From Frateuria defendens (lineage in GTDB: Bacteria > Pseudomonadota > Gammaproteobacteria > Xanthomonadales > Rhodanobacteraceae): a stretch of 46,007 nt of DNA. This document shows positions 26,261 to 34,325 of the stretch, in pieces. The first letter of the stretch is position 1; each line of letters begins with the position of its first letter. A program made the position numbers and the translations under genes. The stretch is taken from positions 1 to 46,007 of the forward strand of contig NZ_LFQR01000057.1 in the NCBI RefSeq assembly GCF_001182895.1. Direction: 5' to 3'. The notes beneath the pieces were generated by a model. It had not been told where the DNA came from and searched no databases. It saw only the letters and a list, made by a program, of their open reading frames with translations.

Positions 26261-26354
26261 TGTAGGAGCGCGCCCTGCGCGCGACCGCCCTTCGCCTCGC
26301 CCACCCTATCCGGCCACTTGAAAAGGCACCGTCGCGCGTAAGACGCGCTCCACA
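26261..26354. repeat. Inverted pair of REP elements (BIME-like)
   Basis: REP 1 reads tgtaggagcgcgccctgcgc then gcgac (26261-26285). REP 2 is its inverted counterpart gtcgcgcgtaagacgcgctc then caca (26331-26354). Each has an internal GC hairpin, and the tgtaggagcg head is the classic REP start in pseudomonads and xanthomonads. The pair sits between convergent metG and the dehydrogenase gene. Confidence 0.75.
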
Positions 26355-26377
26355 AAAAGCAAGACGGCACGAGCCGC

Positions 26378-27073
26378 TCAGGCCGGCTGCCCGAAGCTTC
26401 CGGGGCTCTTGTCCGTCGCGCACCACTCGGGCTTGCGCGCGGGGCTGGCCTGGGTCAGCGCGTGGCGCACGCGCTCGGCGTCGAAATCCTTGCAGTACAC
26501 CGGCGTGCCGGGCTGCTGGCGCCAGGACTCGTCCAGGCCGCCAGCGTCGATGGCGTCGAAGCCGAGCTGCTCGACCAGCGCCAGCGCCTTGGCCTTGGCC
26601 GCCGCCCCGTCGCCGGCTACCGGCAAGGCCACGCGCCCGGGCGTGCCGGCCGGCCGCCCTTTCTGGTCCAGGCTGTTCGCGTAGATGCTGTTGAATGCCT
26701 TGACCACCGGGCGGCCCAGCTGCTGTTCCACCCAGCGGCTCTCGGGCAGGCCCGACTCGATGCCGGCGATACGCCCGTCGCGCTGCTGCGGGTAGTAGTT
26801 GCCGGTGTCGATCACCACCACCTCGTCGGGCACGCCGGCGAAGAGGTCCTTGGGTAGTTGCGGAATCTCCGATTCGGGAATCGTCACGACCACGATCTCG
26901 CCGGCCCGCGCGGCCTCGCGGGCGGTCACGGCGCGGGCACCGGTCGCCTGCGCAAGCTCCGCCAGCGAGGCCGGGCCGCGCGAATTGGCGATGGACACCT
27001 CGTGGCCCAGTTCACCCAGCCGCTTGGCCAGCACGCTGCCGATCATGCCTGCGCCGATGATGCCGATCTTCAT
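26378..27073 (-). CDS. NADP-dependent reductase, F420-dependent NADP oxidoreductase-like family
   Basis: A 231-residue Rossmann protein. The N-terminus MKIGIIGAGMIGSVLAKRLGELGHEVSIANSRG carries GxGxxG and an Asn-Ser-Arg after the second strand, which favours NADP over NAD. VVVTIPESEIPQLP, VVIDTGNYYPQQRDGRI, VVKAFNSIYANSL and VALPVAGDGAAAKAKALALVEQLGFDAIDAGGLDESW follow, as in the NPN/YqkD-like subgroup. Such proteins in bacteria without F420 use other acceptors; the true substrate is unknown. A clear aaggag precedes ATG 27073. Confidence 0.85.
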   Translation of the reverse strand: MKIGIIGAGMIGSVLAKRLGELGHEVSIANSRGPASLAELAQATGARAVTAREAARAGEIVVVTIPESEIPQLPKDLFAGVPDEVVVIDTGNYYPQQRDGRIAGIESGLPESRWVEQQLGRPVVKAFNSIYANSLDQKGRPAGTPGRVALPVAGDGAAAKAKALALVEQLGFDAIDAGGLDESWRQQPGTPVYCKDFDAERVRHALTQASPARKPEWCATDKSPGSFGQPA

Positions 27074-27158
27074 GTCTGCTCCTTAAAATCCAAGAGATGA
27101 TCGATCCACATGCGGCGACGCCCGGAGCGATTCAAGCCACTGAAAAAACTTGCGCCGC

Positions 27159-27164
27159 TACAAT
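27159..27164 (+). promoter_or_regulatory. -10 box of rsxB-nth
   Basis: TACAAT about 96 bp before the rsxB ATG. The -35 region has no clear consensus. The transcript would have a leader of about 90 nt. Confidence 0.35.
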
Positions 27165-27259
27165 GGGCCGGTGAACCGCGATACCCCCATGCCCTGCGCC
27201 GACCGAACCCCTTCCGCCGCCCTGGCGACGCGCCCGCGCGACGCGGACGAAGGCCGCGC

Positions 27260-27874
27260 ATGAACGCCCCGCTGGCCGACCGCATCGACGCCCTGCTGCC
27301 GCAGACCCAGTGCGAGCAGTGCGGCTACCACGGCTGCCGCCCGTACGCGGAAGCGCTCGCGCGCGGCGAGGCCGAGATCAACCGCTGCCCGCCCGGCGGC
27401 GCGGCCGGCATCGCCCGGCTCGCCGCGCTGCTGGGGCGCCCCATCCTGCCGCTCGATCCCGCGCACGGCGTGGAGAAGCCGCGCCAGCTGGCGCGCATCA
27501 TCGAGGCCGAGTGCATCGGCTGCACCAAGTGCATCCAGGCCTGCCCGGTGGACGCCATCGTCGGCGCCGCCAAGCTGATGCATACGGTGATCGCCGACGC
27601 CTGCACCGGCTGCGAGCTGTGCGTGCCGGCCTGCCCGGTGGACTGCATCGTGCTCGAACCGATGCCCGTCGCGCAGCAGGACCCGGCCCACGCCGACGCG
27701 GCCCGCGCGCACTTCCGCCGCCGCGAGGCGCGGCTGGCGCGCGAGCGGGCGCAGCGCGAGGCCGAGCTGGCGGCGCGCAAGGCCGCCGTGGAGGCCGCCG
27801 GCGCGGCCAAGGAAAACCCCGTACTGGCTGCCCTGGCGCGCGCCCGCGCCCGGCAACAAGGAACCCCCAAGTGA
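27260..27874 (+). CDS. rsxB: RnfB/RsxB-like ferredoxin subunit without membrane anchor
   Basis: A 204-residue iron-sulfur protein. The N-terminal 4Fe-4S domain has Cys18, Cys21, Cys26 and Cys43 ([17 protein letters not shown]). Two ferredoxin motifs follow, [16 protein letters not shown] and [16 protein letters not shown]. The tail is an Arg/Ala-rich, probably coiled helix. The hydrophobic N-terminal anchor of classical RnfB is missing: the protein starts [18 protein letters not shown]. No other rnf/rsx genes lie nearby, yet nth follows directly, as at the end of the rsxABCDGE-nth operon of enterics. It may serve as a free electron carrier. The stop overlaps nth by four bases (GTGA). Confidence 0.88.
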   Translation: MNAPLADRIDALLPQTQCEQCGYHGCRPYAEALARGEAEINRCPPGGAAGIARLAALLGRPILPLDPAHGVEKPRQLARIIEAECIGCTKCIQACPVDAIVGAAKLMHTVIADACTGCELCVPACPVDCIVLEPMPVAQQDPAHADAARAHFRRREARLARERAQREAELAARKAAVEAAGAAKENPVLAALARARARQQGTPK

Positions 27875-28509
27875 AGCGTGCCGACGTCGTCGAACTGTTC
27901 TCCCGCCTGCGCGAACTCAACCCCCACCCCACCACCGAACTCGAATACCGCACGCCGTTCGAGCTGCTGGTGGCGGTGGTGCTCTCCGCCCAGGCCACCG
28001 ACGTGGGCGTGAACAAGGCCACGCGCAAGCTCTACCCGGTGGCGAACACGCCGCAGGCCATCCTCGACCTCGGCGAGGACGGCTTGAAGCGCTTCATCAG
28101 CACCATCGGCCTCTACAACGCCAAGGCCAAGAACGTGATCGCGCTGTGCCGCCTGCTGATCGCGCAGCACGGCGGCGAGGTGCCGCGCTCGCGCGCCGCG
28201 CTGGAGGCGCTGCCGGGCGTGGGCCGCAAGACCGCCAACGTGGTGCTCAACACCGCCTTCGGCGAGCCGACCATCGCGGTGGATACGCACATCTTCCGCG
28301 TCGCCAACCGCACCGGCCTCGCGCCCGGCAAGGACGTGCGCGCGGTGGAGGACAAGTTGGAGAAAGTGGTGCCCGCCGAGTTCAAGCAGGACGCCCATCA
28401 CTGGCTGATCCTGCACGGCCGCTACGTGTGCAAGGCGCGCAAGCCCGACTGCCCGCAGTGCGTGATCCGCGACCTGTGCGCCTACAGGCACAAGACGCAG
28501 CCGGCCTGA
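27871..28509 (+). CDS. nth: Endonuclease III
   Basis: DNA glycosylase/AP lyase for oxidised pyrimidines. The 212-residue protein has the helix-hairpin-helix [13 protein letters not shown] with catalytic Lys120, Asp138 in [11 protein letters not shown], and the 4Fe-4S cluster ligands Cys187, Cys194, Cys197 and Cys203. The start is GTG 27871, overlapping the rsxB stop, with aagga about nine bases upstream. Translation is therefore probably coupled to rsxB. Confidence 0.97.
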   Translation: MKRADVVELFSRLRELNPHPTTELEYRTPFELLVAVVLSAQATDVGVNKATRKLYPVANTPQAILDLGEDGLKRFISTIGLYNAKAKNVIALCRLLIAQHGGEVPRSRAALEALPGVGRKTANVVLNTAFGEPTIAVDTHIFRVANRTGLAPGKDVRAVEDKLEKVVPAEFKQDAHHWLILHGRYVCKARKPDCPQCVIRDLCAYRHKTQPA

Positions 28510-28817
28510 GCGGGGCGCCGTCTCCGGCAAGGCTTGCGTCGAATCCGTAGCCTGCGCAGCGGCGCGCCGCCGCGCGGCCGTGGCGTCGCCCGCGTGTCCG
28601 GGCTCGAGCGGGCGCCCTCGCCGCGACGGGCTTTCCAAGGCACCTGGACATGCCCTTGACGCCCACTGCACGCCACGCTGGCGCGGCGAGAGGTCCATGG
28701 GCACCTTCGACACTGCCGCGGCGGCCGTGTCGATTTCGTCCGGCCCCGTTCGTCTATCCGGGGAAGCCCGCCGGTCCCCCACCGGCGCGACAAACCACGC
28801 GACGAAGGAGCACGACG
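28510..28817. other. Gene-free stretch between nth and the PhnB-like gene
   Basis: A GC-rich stretch of 308 bp. I see no terminator, tRNA-like fold, repeat or convincing reading frame in it. The open frames that cross it have no family-like sequence. The last few bases hold the aaggag ribosome site of the next gene. Confidence 0.5.
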
Positions 28818-29315
28818 ATGTCAGCCCGTTTCCAGCGCATCACGCCATTCCTGTGGTTCGACGACCAGGCCGAGGAGGCCGCGAACTTCTACGTCTCGAT
28901 CTTCGAGCACTCCCGCATCGTGGACACTACCCGCTACGACAAGGCCGGCGCCCAGGCCTCCGGCCGGCCGGAAGGCTCGGTGATGACCGTCGCCTTCGAG
29001 CTGGACGGCCAATCGTTCACCGCCTTGAACGGCGGCCCGGTGTTCAAGTTCAACGAGTCGCTCTCGCTGGTCGTCAATTGCCACACCCAGGAGGAGGTGG
29101 ACCACTACTGGAGCCGCCTCGCCCACGGCGGCGACCCCAAGGCACAGCAATGCGGCTGGCTGAAAGACCGCTACGGCCTCTCCTGGCAGGTGGTGCCCAC
29201 CGAACTGATGCAGTTGCTCGGCGACCCCGACCCGGCCCGCGCGCACCGCGCCACGCAGGCCATGCTCACGATGAAGAAGATCGACCTCGCCGCGCTGCGC
29301 AAGGCGGCGGCGTAG
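28818..29315 (+). CDS. VOC-superfamily protein, PhnB-like (3-demethylubiquinone methyltransferase-like domain)
   Basis: A 165-residue cytoplasmic protein with the PhnB/glyoxalase fold: ITPFLWFDDQAEEAANFYVSIF, VMTVAFELDGQSFTALNGGPVFKFNESLSLVVNC, and CGWLKDRYGLSWQVVPTEL. The C-terminal AHRATQAMLTMKKIDLAALRKA is standard for the group. Despite the Pfam name these proteins are not known methyltransferases; function unknown. The start ATG 28818 has aaggag eight bases upstream; the longer frame to 28650 is not conserved. Confidence 0.9.
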   Translation: MSARFQRITPFLWFDDQAEEAANFYVSIFEHSRIVDTTRYDKAGAQASGRPEGSVMTVAFELDGQSFTALNGGPVFKFNESLSLVVNCHTQEEVDHYWSRLAHGGDPKAQQCGWLKDRYGLSWQVVPTELMQLLGDPDPARAHRATQAMLTMKKIDLAALRKAAA

Positions 29316-29369
29316 GCGGACCCGCGCCGCCGCGCTTGTCATGGCGGCGCGTCATCGGCGAGGGCGGCG

Positions 29370-30470
29370 ATGAAGCTGCTGCTGGGCGGCGACGTGATGA
29401 CCGGGCGCGGCATCGACCAGATCCTGCCCCACCCCGGCGACCCCACGCTGCACGAACCATGGATGCGCTCGGCCCTGAACTACGTGGCGCTGGCCGAGCG
29501 CGTCTCGGGCGCGATCCCGCGGCCGCAGCCGTTCGACTACGTCTGGGGCGAGGCGCTCGCCGCCATCGCGCCCCACGCGCCCGACTGGCGCATCGTCAAC
29601 CTGGAGACCAGCCTCACCGCCGACGGGCAGCCGGCGGCCAAGGGCATCCACTACCGCATGCACCCGACCAACGTCGGCTGCCTCGCCGTCGCCGGCATCG
29701 ACTGCTGCGTGCTCGCCAACAACCACGTGGCCGACTGGGGGCCGCGCGGCCTGACGGACACGCTGGACACGCTCGACGCCGCCGGCCTCGCCCACGCCGG
29801 CGCGGGGCGCGATGCCGCGGAGGCGATGCGGCCCGCGGTGCTCGCTGGCACCAATAGGCAGCGCGTGCTGGTGTTCGCCGCCGCCAGTCCGTCTGCCGGC
29901 GTGCCGCAACACTGGGCGGCGGGGCCCGCGCAGGCCGGCGTGTGGCTCCTGCCCGAGGACGATCCGCAGGCGCCGGCGGCCTTCGCCGACGCGGTGGCGC
30001 GCTGGGCGCGACCGGGCGACCTGGTGATCGCTTCCCTCCACTGGGGGCCGAACTGGGGCTACGCCATTCCCGAGGAACGTCGCCGCTTCGCCGAAGCGCT
30101 GGTGGAACGGGCCGGCGTGCATGTCGTGCACGGCCACTCCTCCCACCACGCCCTGGGCATCCAGGTGCACCGCGGACAGCCGCTGCTCTATGGCTGCGGC
30201 GACCTGGTCAACGACTACGAAGGCATCACCGGCTACCAGGCGTTCCGGCCCGAACTGGTGCTGGCCTACCTGCTGGAGCTGGACGAGCACACGCAGCGGC
30301 TGCGCTCACTGCAAATGCTGCCGTTCCGGCTACGGCGCCTGCGCCTCGAACGCGCCTCCGGCGAAGACCTGGCCTGGCTGTGCCGGCGGCTCGACCGTGA
30401 GTGCGGGCGTTTTGGCGGGCAGGTCGAACCCACCTCGACCGGCACGCTGGTGTTGCGCCTGCCGGCCTGA
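29370..30470 (+). CDS. CapA-family protein (PGA_cap metallophosphatase-like)
   Basis: A 366-residue protein of the family first seen in poly-gamma-glutamate capsule synthesis. Metal-site motifs of the calcineurin-like fold are visible in order: GGDVMTGRG (7-15), NLETSLT, CVLANNHVADWG, ASLHWGPNWG and VHGHSSHHALG. No signal peptide is seen, so it acts in the cytoplasm unless the start is wrong. No capB or capC genes are nearby, so a capsule role is doubtful. It is separated from the PhnB-like gene by 54 bp. Confidence 0.87.
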   Translation: MKLLLGGDVMTGRGIDQILPHPGDPTLHEPWMRSALNYVALAERVSGAIPRPQPFDYVWGEALAAIAPHAPDWRIVNLETSLTADGQPAAKGIHYRMHPTNVGCLAVAGIDCCVLANNHVADWGPRGLTDTLDTLDAAGLAHAGAGRDAAEAMRPAVLAGTNRQRVLVFAAASPSAGVPQHWAAGPAQAGVWLLPEDDPQAPAAFADAVARWARPGDLVIASLHWGPNWGYAIPEERRRFAEALVERAGVHVVHGHSSHHALGIQVHRGQPLLYGCGDLVNDYEGITGYQAFRPELVLAYLLELDEHTQRLRSLQMLPFRLRRLRLERASGEDLAWLCRRLDRECGRFGGQVEPTSTGTLVLRLPA

Positions 30471-30563
30471 GCCTGCCCATCGCAACCTCTGGCTGACCGG
30501 CTGACCGGCCTCGCCCTCGCCGTGCCGCTGAACGGCTGCAACAGCTACGCAAACCGACCATGA
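30471..30563 (+). pseudogene. Possible 5' remnant of a lipoprotein gene
   Basis: Directly after the CapA stop a short frame reads LTGLALAVPLNGCNSYANRP then stops. This looks like a lipoprotein signal with an LNGC lipobox, but no start codon remains. It lies on the same strand as the OmpA-type 3' fragment at 31938-32063, with the ATPase gene between. The two could be halves of one interrupted lipoprotein gene; this is weakly supported. Confidence 0.25.
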
Positions 30564-30658
30564 CGCCGCTGCGTATTCAGGCCCAGCGACCACCGTGTCC
30601 GGCACTAGATGGGCAACGTTGCCGCTGACCGATGTCCAACGTGGCGTCGCTGCCGGTA

Positions 30659-31852
30659 CTAGTTGGTCCGCCACTCATCACCAGGCATGATCCGGCACAT
30701 GAACTCGTCGAACATGGGTACGGTGAATGCCGTATCACCATGACTCGGGCTCCAAATCATGCCTTTTGAGATCAGCTGGTTACGGGTTGGCCCCAGAGCT
30801 GTGACCTTTCGGTCAAGAACGGTGGCTATATCGCCAGAACGATGAGGGCCGGGGCCGAGCTCGGCCATGGCACGCAAGTAGCGTCTCTCCGAGGGCGTCA
30901 TCCGGTCAAAGCGAACGCGGAAAAAGCTCTCATCGAGCGCGGCAGTCGCTTCCACCGAGGCCGTTTCAACGTCCCTGGACGTGATCGGCGAGGTCTCCGC
31001 CACGTCCCATGCGTGCTTGCCCCATTCCTGCAGGAAATAGGGGTATCCCTTCGTTGCATCCAAAATTCGCTGGGTTGCGGCAGGCTCATAGGCGACTCCC
31101 AGACCACGGACTGGCACCTCGAGCGCGTCCCTTGCCGCTGCATCATCCAGCGGGCCAACAAATGGGAAATCGAACAGTCGCTCAGCATAGGACTTAGCGC
31201 GCCCCGTCTGCCCCGGAAGCTGCGGAAGGCCTGCGCCAACAAGCATCACCGGAACCTGTTGCTGCGCGCAGCGATGAAGCGCGGTGATCAAGGACGCGAG
31301 TTGCTCCTCTTCGACATACTGCATCTCGTCCACGAAGAGGATCAGCGCCGTGTCGGCAGCCTTCGCGGCGCGCCCCGCCGCTTCCAGCAGGGCCTGGAGA
31401 TCGTGTTCCAGGTCGCCGTTGTCGGCTAGCCCCGGCTCGGGATCGAAATCGATGCCAACTTCGATGTCCTCGTACTTCACCTTGAGTGCCTTGGCGAAGC
31501 CTGCGAGAGCGCTAAGGGCACGCCTACCCAGATCGCGGGCCTTCTCAAACCGGGACAAACGTAGCAGTGCCTGTCGCAGCTGCGGCGCAAGGATGGCCGG
31601 CAAGGATCGCCCTTCGGGAGCCTCGATGCGCAACGTATGGAGGCCGGCAGCCTCCGCATTGTCGCGCATGCGATCAAGCAAGACGGTTTTGCCGACCCCG
31701 CGCAATCCAATCATCAGCACGCTTTTGGCTTGCCGTCCGGCGCGAATACGCTGGGTCGCGATATCCACCAGCCGAAGCAGGTCATCACGACCAGCCAGTT
31801 CGGGAGGAGGCGCTCCGGCACCGGGGGTGTAGGGGTTGGTGATAGGATCCAT
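30659..31852 (-). CDS. Solitary AAA+ ATPase with C-terminal winged helix (Orc/Cdc6- or STAND-like)
   Basis: A 397-residue ATP-binding protein. Walker A is GLRGVGKT (about residues 48-55), Walker B is LILFVDEMQ, and a sensor-like VMLVGAGLPQLPG with AKSYAERLFDFPFVGPLD follows, as in AAA_16-type ATPases. The last 80 residues (DRMTPSERRYLRAMAELGPGPHRSGDIATVLDRK ... ISKGMIW) look like a winged helix for DNA binding. GC content falls in the 5' flank, unlike the neighbours. I chose ATG 31852; a TTG at 31858 lies only one base from the -10 box. There is no partner gene on the same strand. It looks transferred; a defence or regulatory role is only a guess. Confidence 0.82.
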   Translation of the reverse strand: MDPITNPYTPGAGAPPPELAGRDDLLRLVDIATQRIRAGRQAKSVLMIGLRGVGKTVLLDRMRDNAEAAGLHTLRIEAPEGRSLPAILAPQLRQALLRLSRFEKARDLGRRALSALAGFAKALKVKYEDIEVGIDFDPEPGLADNGDLEHDLQALLEAAGRAAKAADTALILFVDEMQYVEEEQLASLITALHRCAQQQVPVMLVGAGLPQLPGQTGRAKSYAERLFDFPFVGPLDDAAARDALEVPVRGLGVAYEPAATQRILDATKGYPYFLQEWGKHAWDVAETSPITSRDVETASVEATAALDESFFRVRFDRMTPSERRYLRAMAELGPGPHRSGDIATVLDRKVTALGPTRNQLISKGMIWSPSHGDTAFTVPMFDEFMCRIMPGDEWRTN

Positions 31853-31858
31853 AGCCAA

Positions 31859-31887
31859 ATTCTATGTCGATATTTTCGTTATTACAA
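31859..31887 (-). promoter_or_regulatory. Promoter of the ATPase gene, predicted leaderless
   Basis: On the minus strand: TTGTAA (31887-31882), 17 bp, TAGAAT (31864-31859), then six bases to the ATG at 31852. Transcription should begin at about the A of the start codon. Confidence 0.6.
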
Positions 31888-31937
31888 CATCGCGATAATT
31901 TCCATAACTAAGGAATAACCAAACCCTAAGGCGATGG

Positions 31938-32063
31938 ACGGTGGTGAGCTACGGCGAGGCGCGCGAGCGCCTGGTGCTGCCCGGCGCCACCCGCGACGAG
32001 GGCCTGGAGAACCGCCGCGTCTCGCTGGTGATCGACTCGGCCGGCCGCGGCGGCGCGATGTAG
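31938..32063 (+). pseudogene. 3' fragment of an OmpA-family (peptidoglycan-binding) gene
   Basis: The frame TVVSYGEARERLVLPGATRDEGLENRRVSLVI ending in a TAG at 32061-32063 matches the last 40 residues of OmpA-like domains, where GYGE ... NRRVxLVI is diagnostic. There is no start or upstream part of the domain: the sequence breaks into AT-rich DNA belonging to the ATPase promoter. It is therefore a remnant, probably cut when the ATPase segment arrived. The DNA from 32064 to 32157 shows nothing else. Confidence 0.6.
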
Positions 32064-32157
32064 CGGCAGCGGCAAGGCAGGCCGCGGCGACGCTGTCCGA
32101 TGGGCGCGCGTGGCTCGCCATGAAAGCCGCGTGCAGGCATGTCGCCCGCACGGACGC

Positions 32158-32532
32158 TCAACGCACGTGCAGCCAGTGCACGTAGAGGCCGTGCGCCTTG
32201 TCCTCGGAGCGGTGTCCCCCGCGCCCTTCCACCACCACGCCCCAGGTGGTGCGCAGGCCGTCGCCCAGCGGGCGGTCCACGCGCACCTGTTCGCCCTGCG
32301 GAATGGGAAAGCTGGTCTCCAGCACCATCACCTGCTCGCGCTCCCACACCAGCACCGCGGGCTTACCGGCGCCGGCACCCCAGCCGACGTGGATCTCCAC
32401 CTGCCGCGGCGTGTAGCTGCCGCGGTTGTCGAGCGTCCAGCCCTCGGTCTTGCGCAGCAGCGATTCCAGGCGCGGGTCGTTCCAGTCGACCTGGTTGGGC
32501 GACGCCTTGGGGCGCGGCTTGTGATGCGTCAT
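32158..32532 (-). CDS. Conserved hypothetical protein, 124 residues
   Basis: I do not recognise the family. The product is MTHHKPRPKASPNQVDWNDPRLESLLRKTEGWTLDNRG followed by strands (RQVEIHVGWG, PAVLVWEREQVMVLETSFPI, GEQVRVDRPLGDGLRTTWGVVVEG) and ends GLYVHWLHVR. The second half suggests a small beta barrel, loosely like PilZ domains, but the RxxxR and DxSxxG motifs of PilZ are absent. ATG 32532 is preceded by aaagg at a good distance; the frame is open to 32568. No signal peptide. Confidence 0.65.
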   Translation of the reverse strand: MTHHKPRPKASPNQVDWNDPRLESLLRKTEGWTLDNRGSYTPRQVEIHVGWGAGAGKPAVLVWEREQVMVLETSFPIPQGEQVRVDRPLGDGLRTTWGVVVEGRGGHRSEDKAHGLYVHWLHVR

Positions 32533-32778
32533 GGATTCGACCTTTCGTAAAGCGGGTGCAGGCGGCATGCCCTTCCGCGCGCCGGCGCCGCATCCGCAGG
32601 CTCAACGCCGGATCGCGCGCACGGCATGCCGGACATCCAGGTGCCAACCAGGGTTGTCGTCCGCGGCGGGAAATTCTTGAGGCCGCCGGCGCGAAGCCGG
32701 TCATCCGGCGCCGATGGCGATCCCATCGCACCGCCGGATGCCCCGGCGCCGCACCGCATCGCGCGGCGCGCAGCCGGT

Positions 32779-33909
32779 TCACTTCAGCCTGATGCGCAGC
32801 ACCTGGTAGGGCGGCCGGCGCAGGTCCTTGCCGCCGTGCAGGCCGGGCAGGCGCTGCCACTGGCCGATGCTCACGTAGAGGTAACCGTTGCGGCAATACA
32901 GGCCGTCCGGCCAGATCAGCCGCGGATCGCGCGCCACCAGGGAGAACCCGCCATGGGTATCCTTCTTGAGGATGGCGTAGCGCGAGGCGTCGCCGAAATA
33001 CAGCGCGCCGGCATCGTCCGTGGCGATGCCGCCGTTGGAGAAGGTCTGCCCCTCGAAATGGACGGCCTTCTTGAGCGCGTCCTCGGACAGCGAGAAATCG
33101 CTCAGCGCCGCCGTCGGCAGGCTGTAGTAGTTGGGGTTGGTGGGAATGGTCCAGTACAGCGTCTTGCCGTCCGGCGACAGCTCGATGCCGTTCACGCCGC
33201 CCTGCGGCATGCTGGGGTGATCCACGCTATAGGCATGCGGCTCGCCCTCCACGTAGGTCATGAAGCCGGGTGCCGGCGAGGTCTCCGGCTGATCGCGGAA
33301 CAGCTCGCGCATGCGCCCCGTGGCCACGTCCACCACGATCAGCGAATTGTCCGGCTTGGCGTAGCCGTTGTTGGAGATGTAGATCGTGCCCGCGGCGCCA
33401 TGGCCGGGGTCGAAGCGCAGGTCGTTCAACTGGATGGTGTCGCGGAAAAACGGCTGGTGGAACACGATGGTCTTGACGATCTTGCGCGAGGGGATGTCGA
33501 TGCCCACGATCTTGGCCGCGCCGTCGGGGATGCCGTCGATGCCGGCGCGCTTGCCCTCGTCCAGCACCCACAACGTGTCGCCGTGCAAGGTCAGGCCCAG
33601 CGGCGAGACGATCCACTCGGCATAGGGCTTGTTCGACGGCAGCGTGGTGGCGGCGTCGGGAAAGGCCACCGGCTTGCCGCCCACCACTTCCACCAACGAG
33701 GGTAGCGCATGGTTGGCGCCCACGCGCGGCAGGGTGAGGAACATCCGCCCCGCGGGCGTCACCACCACGCCCGCGGCCTCGGCCGGCAGGGACGCGGCCA
33801 CCTCCACGTTGCCCGTGCCGGCGAAGCCGGCCGGCTGGTCCGCCATCGCCGGCACGGCGACCACGGCCAGCGCGAGCTTGAACACCCCGGCGAGAAACCT
33901 GCTTTCCAT
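32779..33909 (-). CDS. Secreted six-bladed beta-propeller, major-royal-jelly/SMP-30-like
   Basis: A 376-residue protein with a signal peptide (FLAGVFKLALAVVAVPAMA, cleavage before DQPAG). The propeller resembles the MRJP/yellow family: AGVVVTPAGRMFLTLPR, LTLHGDTLWVLDEGK, QLNDLRFDPGHGAAGTIYISNNGYAKPDNSLIVVDVATG, GGVNGIELSPDGKTLYWTIPTNPNYYSLPTAAL, and a final IWPDGLYCRNGYLYVS. Bacterial members are periplasmic or secreted and act as lactonase-like or binding proteins; substrate unknown. ATG 33909 has aaggag at the right distance. Confidence 0.85.
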   Translation of the reverse strand: MESRFLAGVFKLALAVVAVPAMADQPAGFAGTGNVEVAASLPAEAAGVVVTPAGRMFLTLPRVGANHALPSLVEVVGGKPVAFPDAATTLPSNKPYAEWIVSPLGLTLHGDTLWVLDEGKRAGIDGIPDGAAKIVGIDIPSRKIVKTIVFHQPFFRDTIQLNDLRFDPGHGAAGTIYISNNGYAKPDNSLIVVDVATGRMRELFRDQPETSPAPGFMTYVEGEPHAYSVDHPSMPQGGVNGIELSPDGKTLYWTIPTNPNYYSLPTAALSDFSLSEDALKKAVHFEGQTFSNGGIATDDAGALYFGDASRYAILKKDTHGGFSLVARDPRLIWPDGLYCRNGYLYVSIGQWQRLPGLHGGKDLRRPPYQVLRIRLK

Positions 33910-34325
33910 GCTCACTCCTTGGCTGCTCGGAACAAAGCGTGCGGCGCGCATGGGATCGGGCGGGGATGCCGGCTGCGGTCGTAAGCCATCGGGACTCGTC
34001 GTTTCGCCGGCTGTCATCCGGCACGGCGACTCGGCGACGGCCGGAAAGAAGCTTGCGCCGTGCACGATGCACGCGCGCCGCGATCCATGCTCCGGGGCAG
34101 CACACATGCCGCATCGGCGAGGCCGCCCGGTGCCTACAGGCGCCCCAGCCTACTCCGCCTCGTCCGCAATGAATTGCGGATGATGGGCCGGGCGTCCGCG
34201 TTACGCGGTGCCGGTGCGGGCATGGCGTCGATCGAAGGGTTCACACTCCGCACCTGCACTTCTCGCTCGCGCCCGGCGTTCCCGGCGTTTCCCACTCCGC
34301 ATCCGACGCCCGCCCCCGACGCGCC
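33910..34325. other. Gene-free stretch with a perfect 8-bp inverted repeat
   Basis: 416 bp upstream of the propeller gene and downstream of the aminotransferase stop. I find no credible gene. The only structure I see is tccgcaat-ga-attgcgga (34163-34180), a perfect palindromic pair that could be an operator or a 3'-end hairpin of the aminotransferase message. There is no T-run. Confidence 0.45.

Noticed and set aside
29370-30470. Capsule synthesis locus based on the CapA-like gene
   Set aside because: No capB, capC or glutamate-polymerising genes are near; only the enzyme family can be supported.
31853-32157. Target-site duplication flanking the ATPase gene
   Set aside because: I compared the left (ccggcactagatggg, ccggtactagttgg) and right flanks and found no matching direct repeat across the segment.
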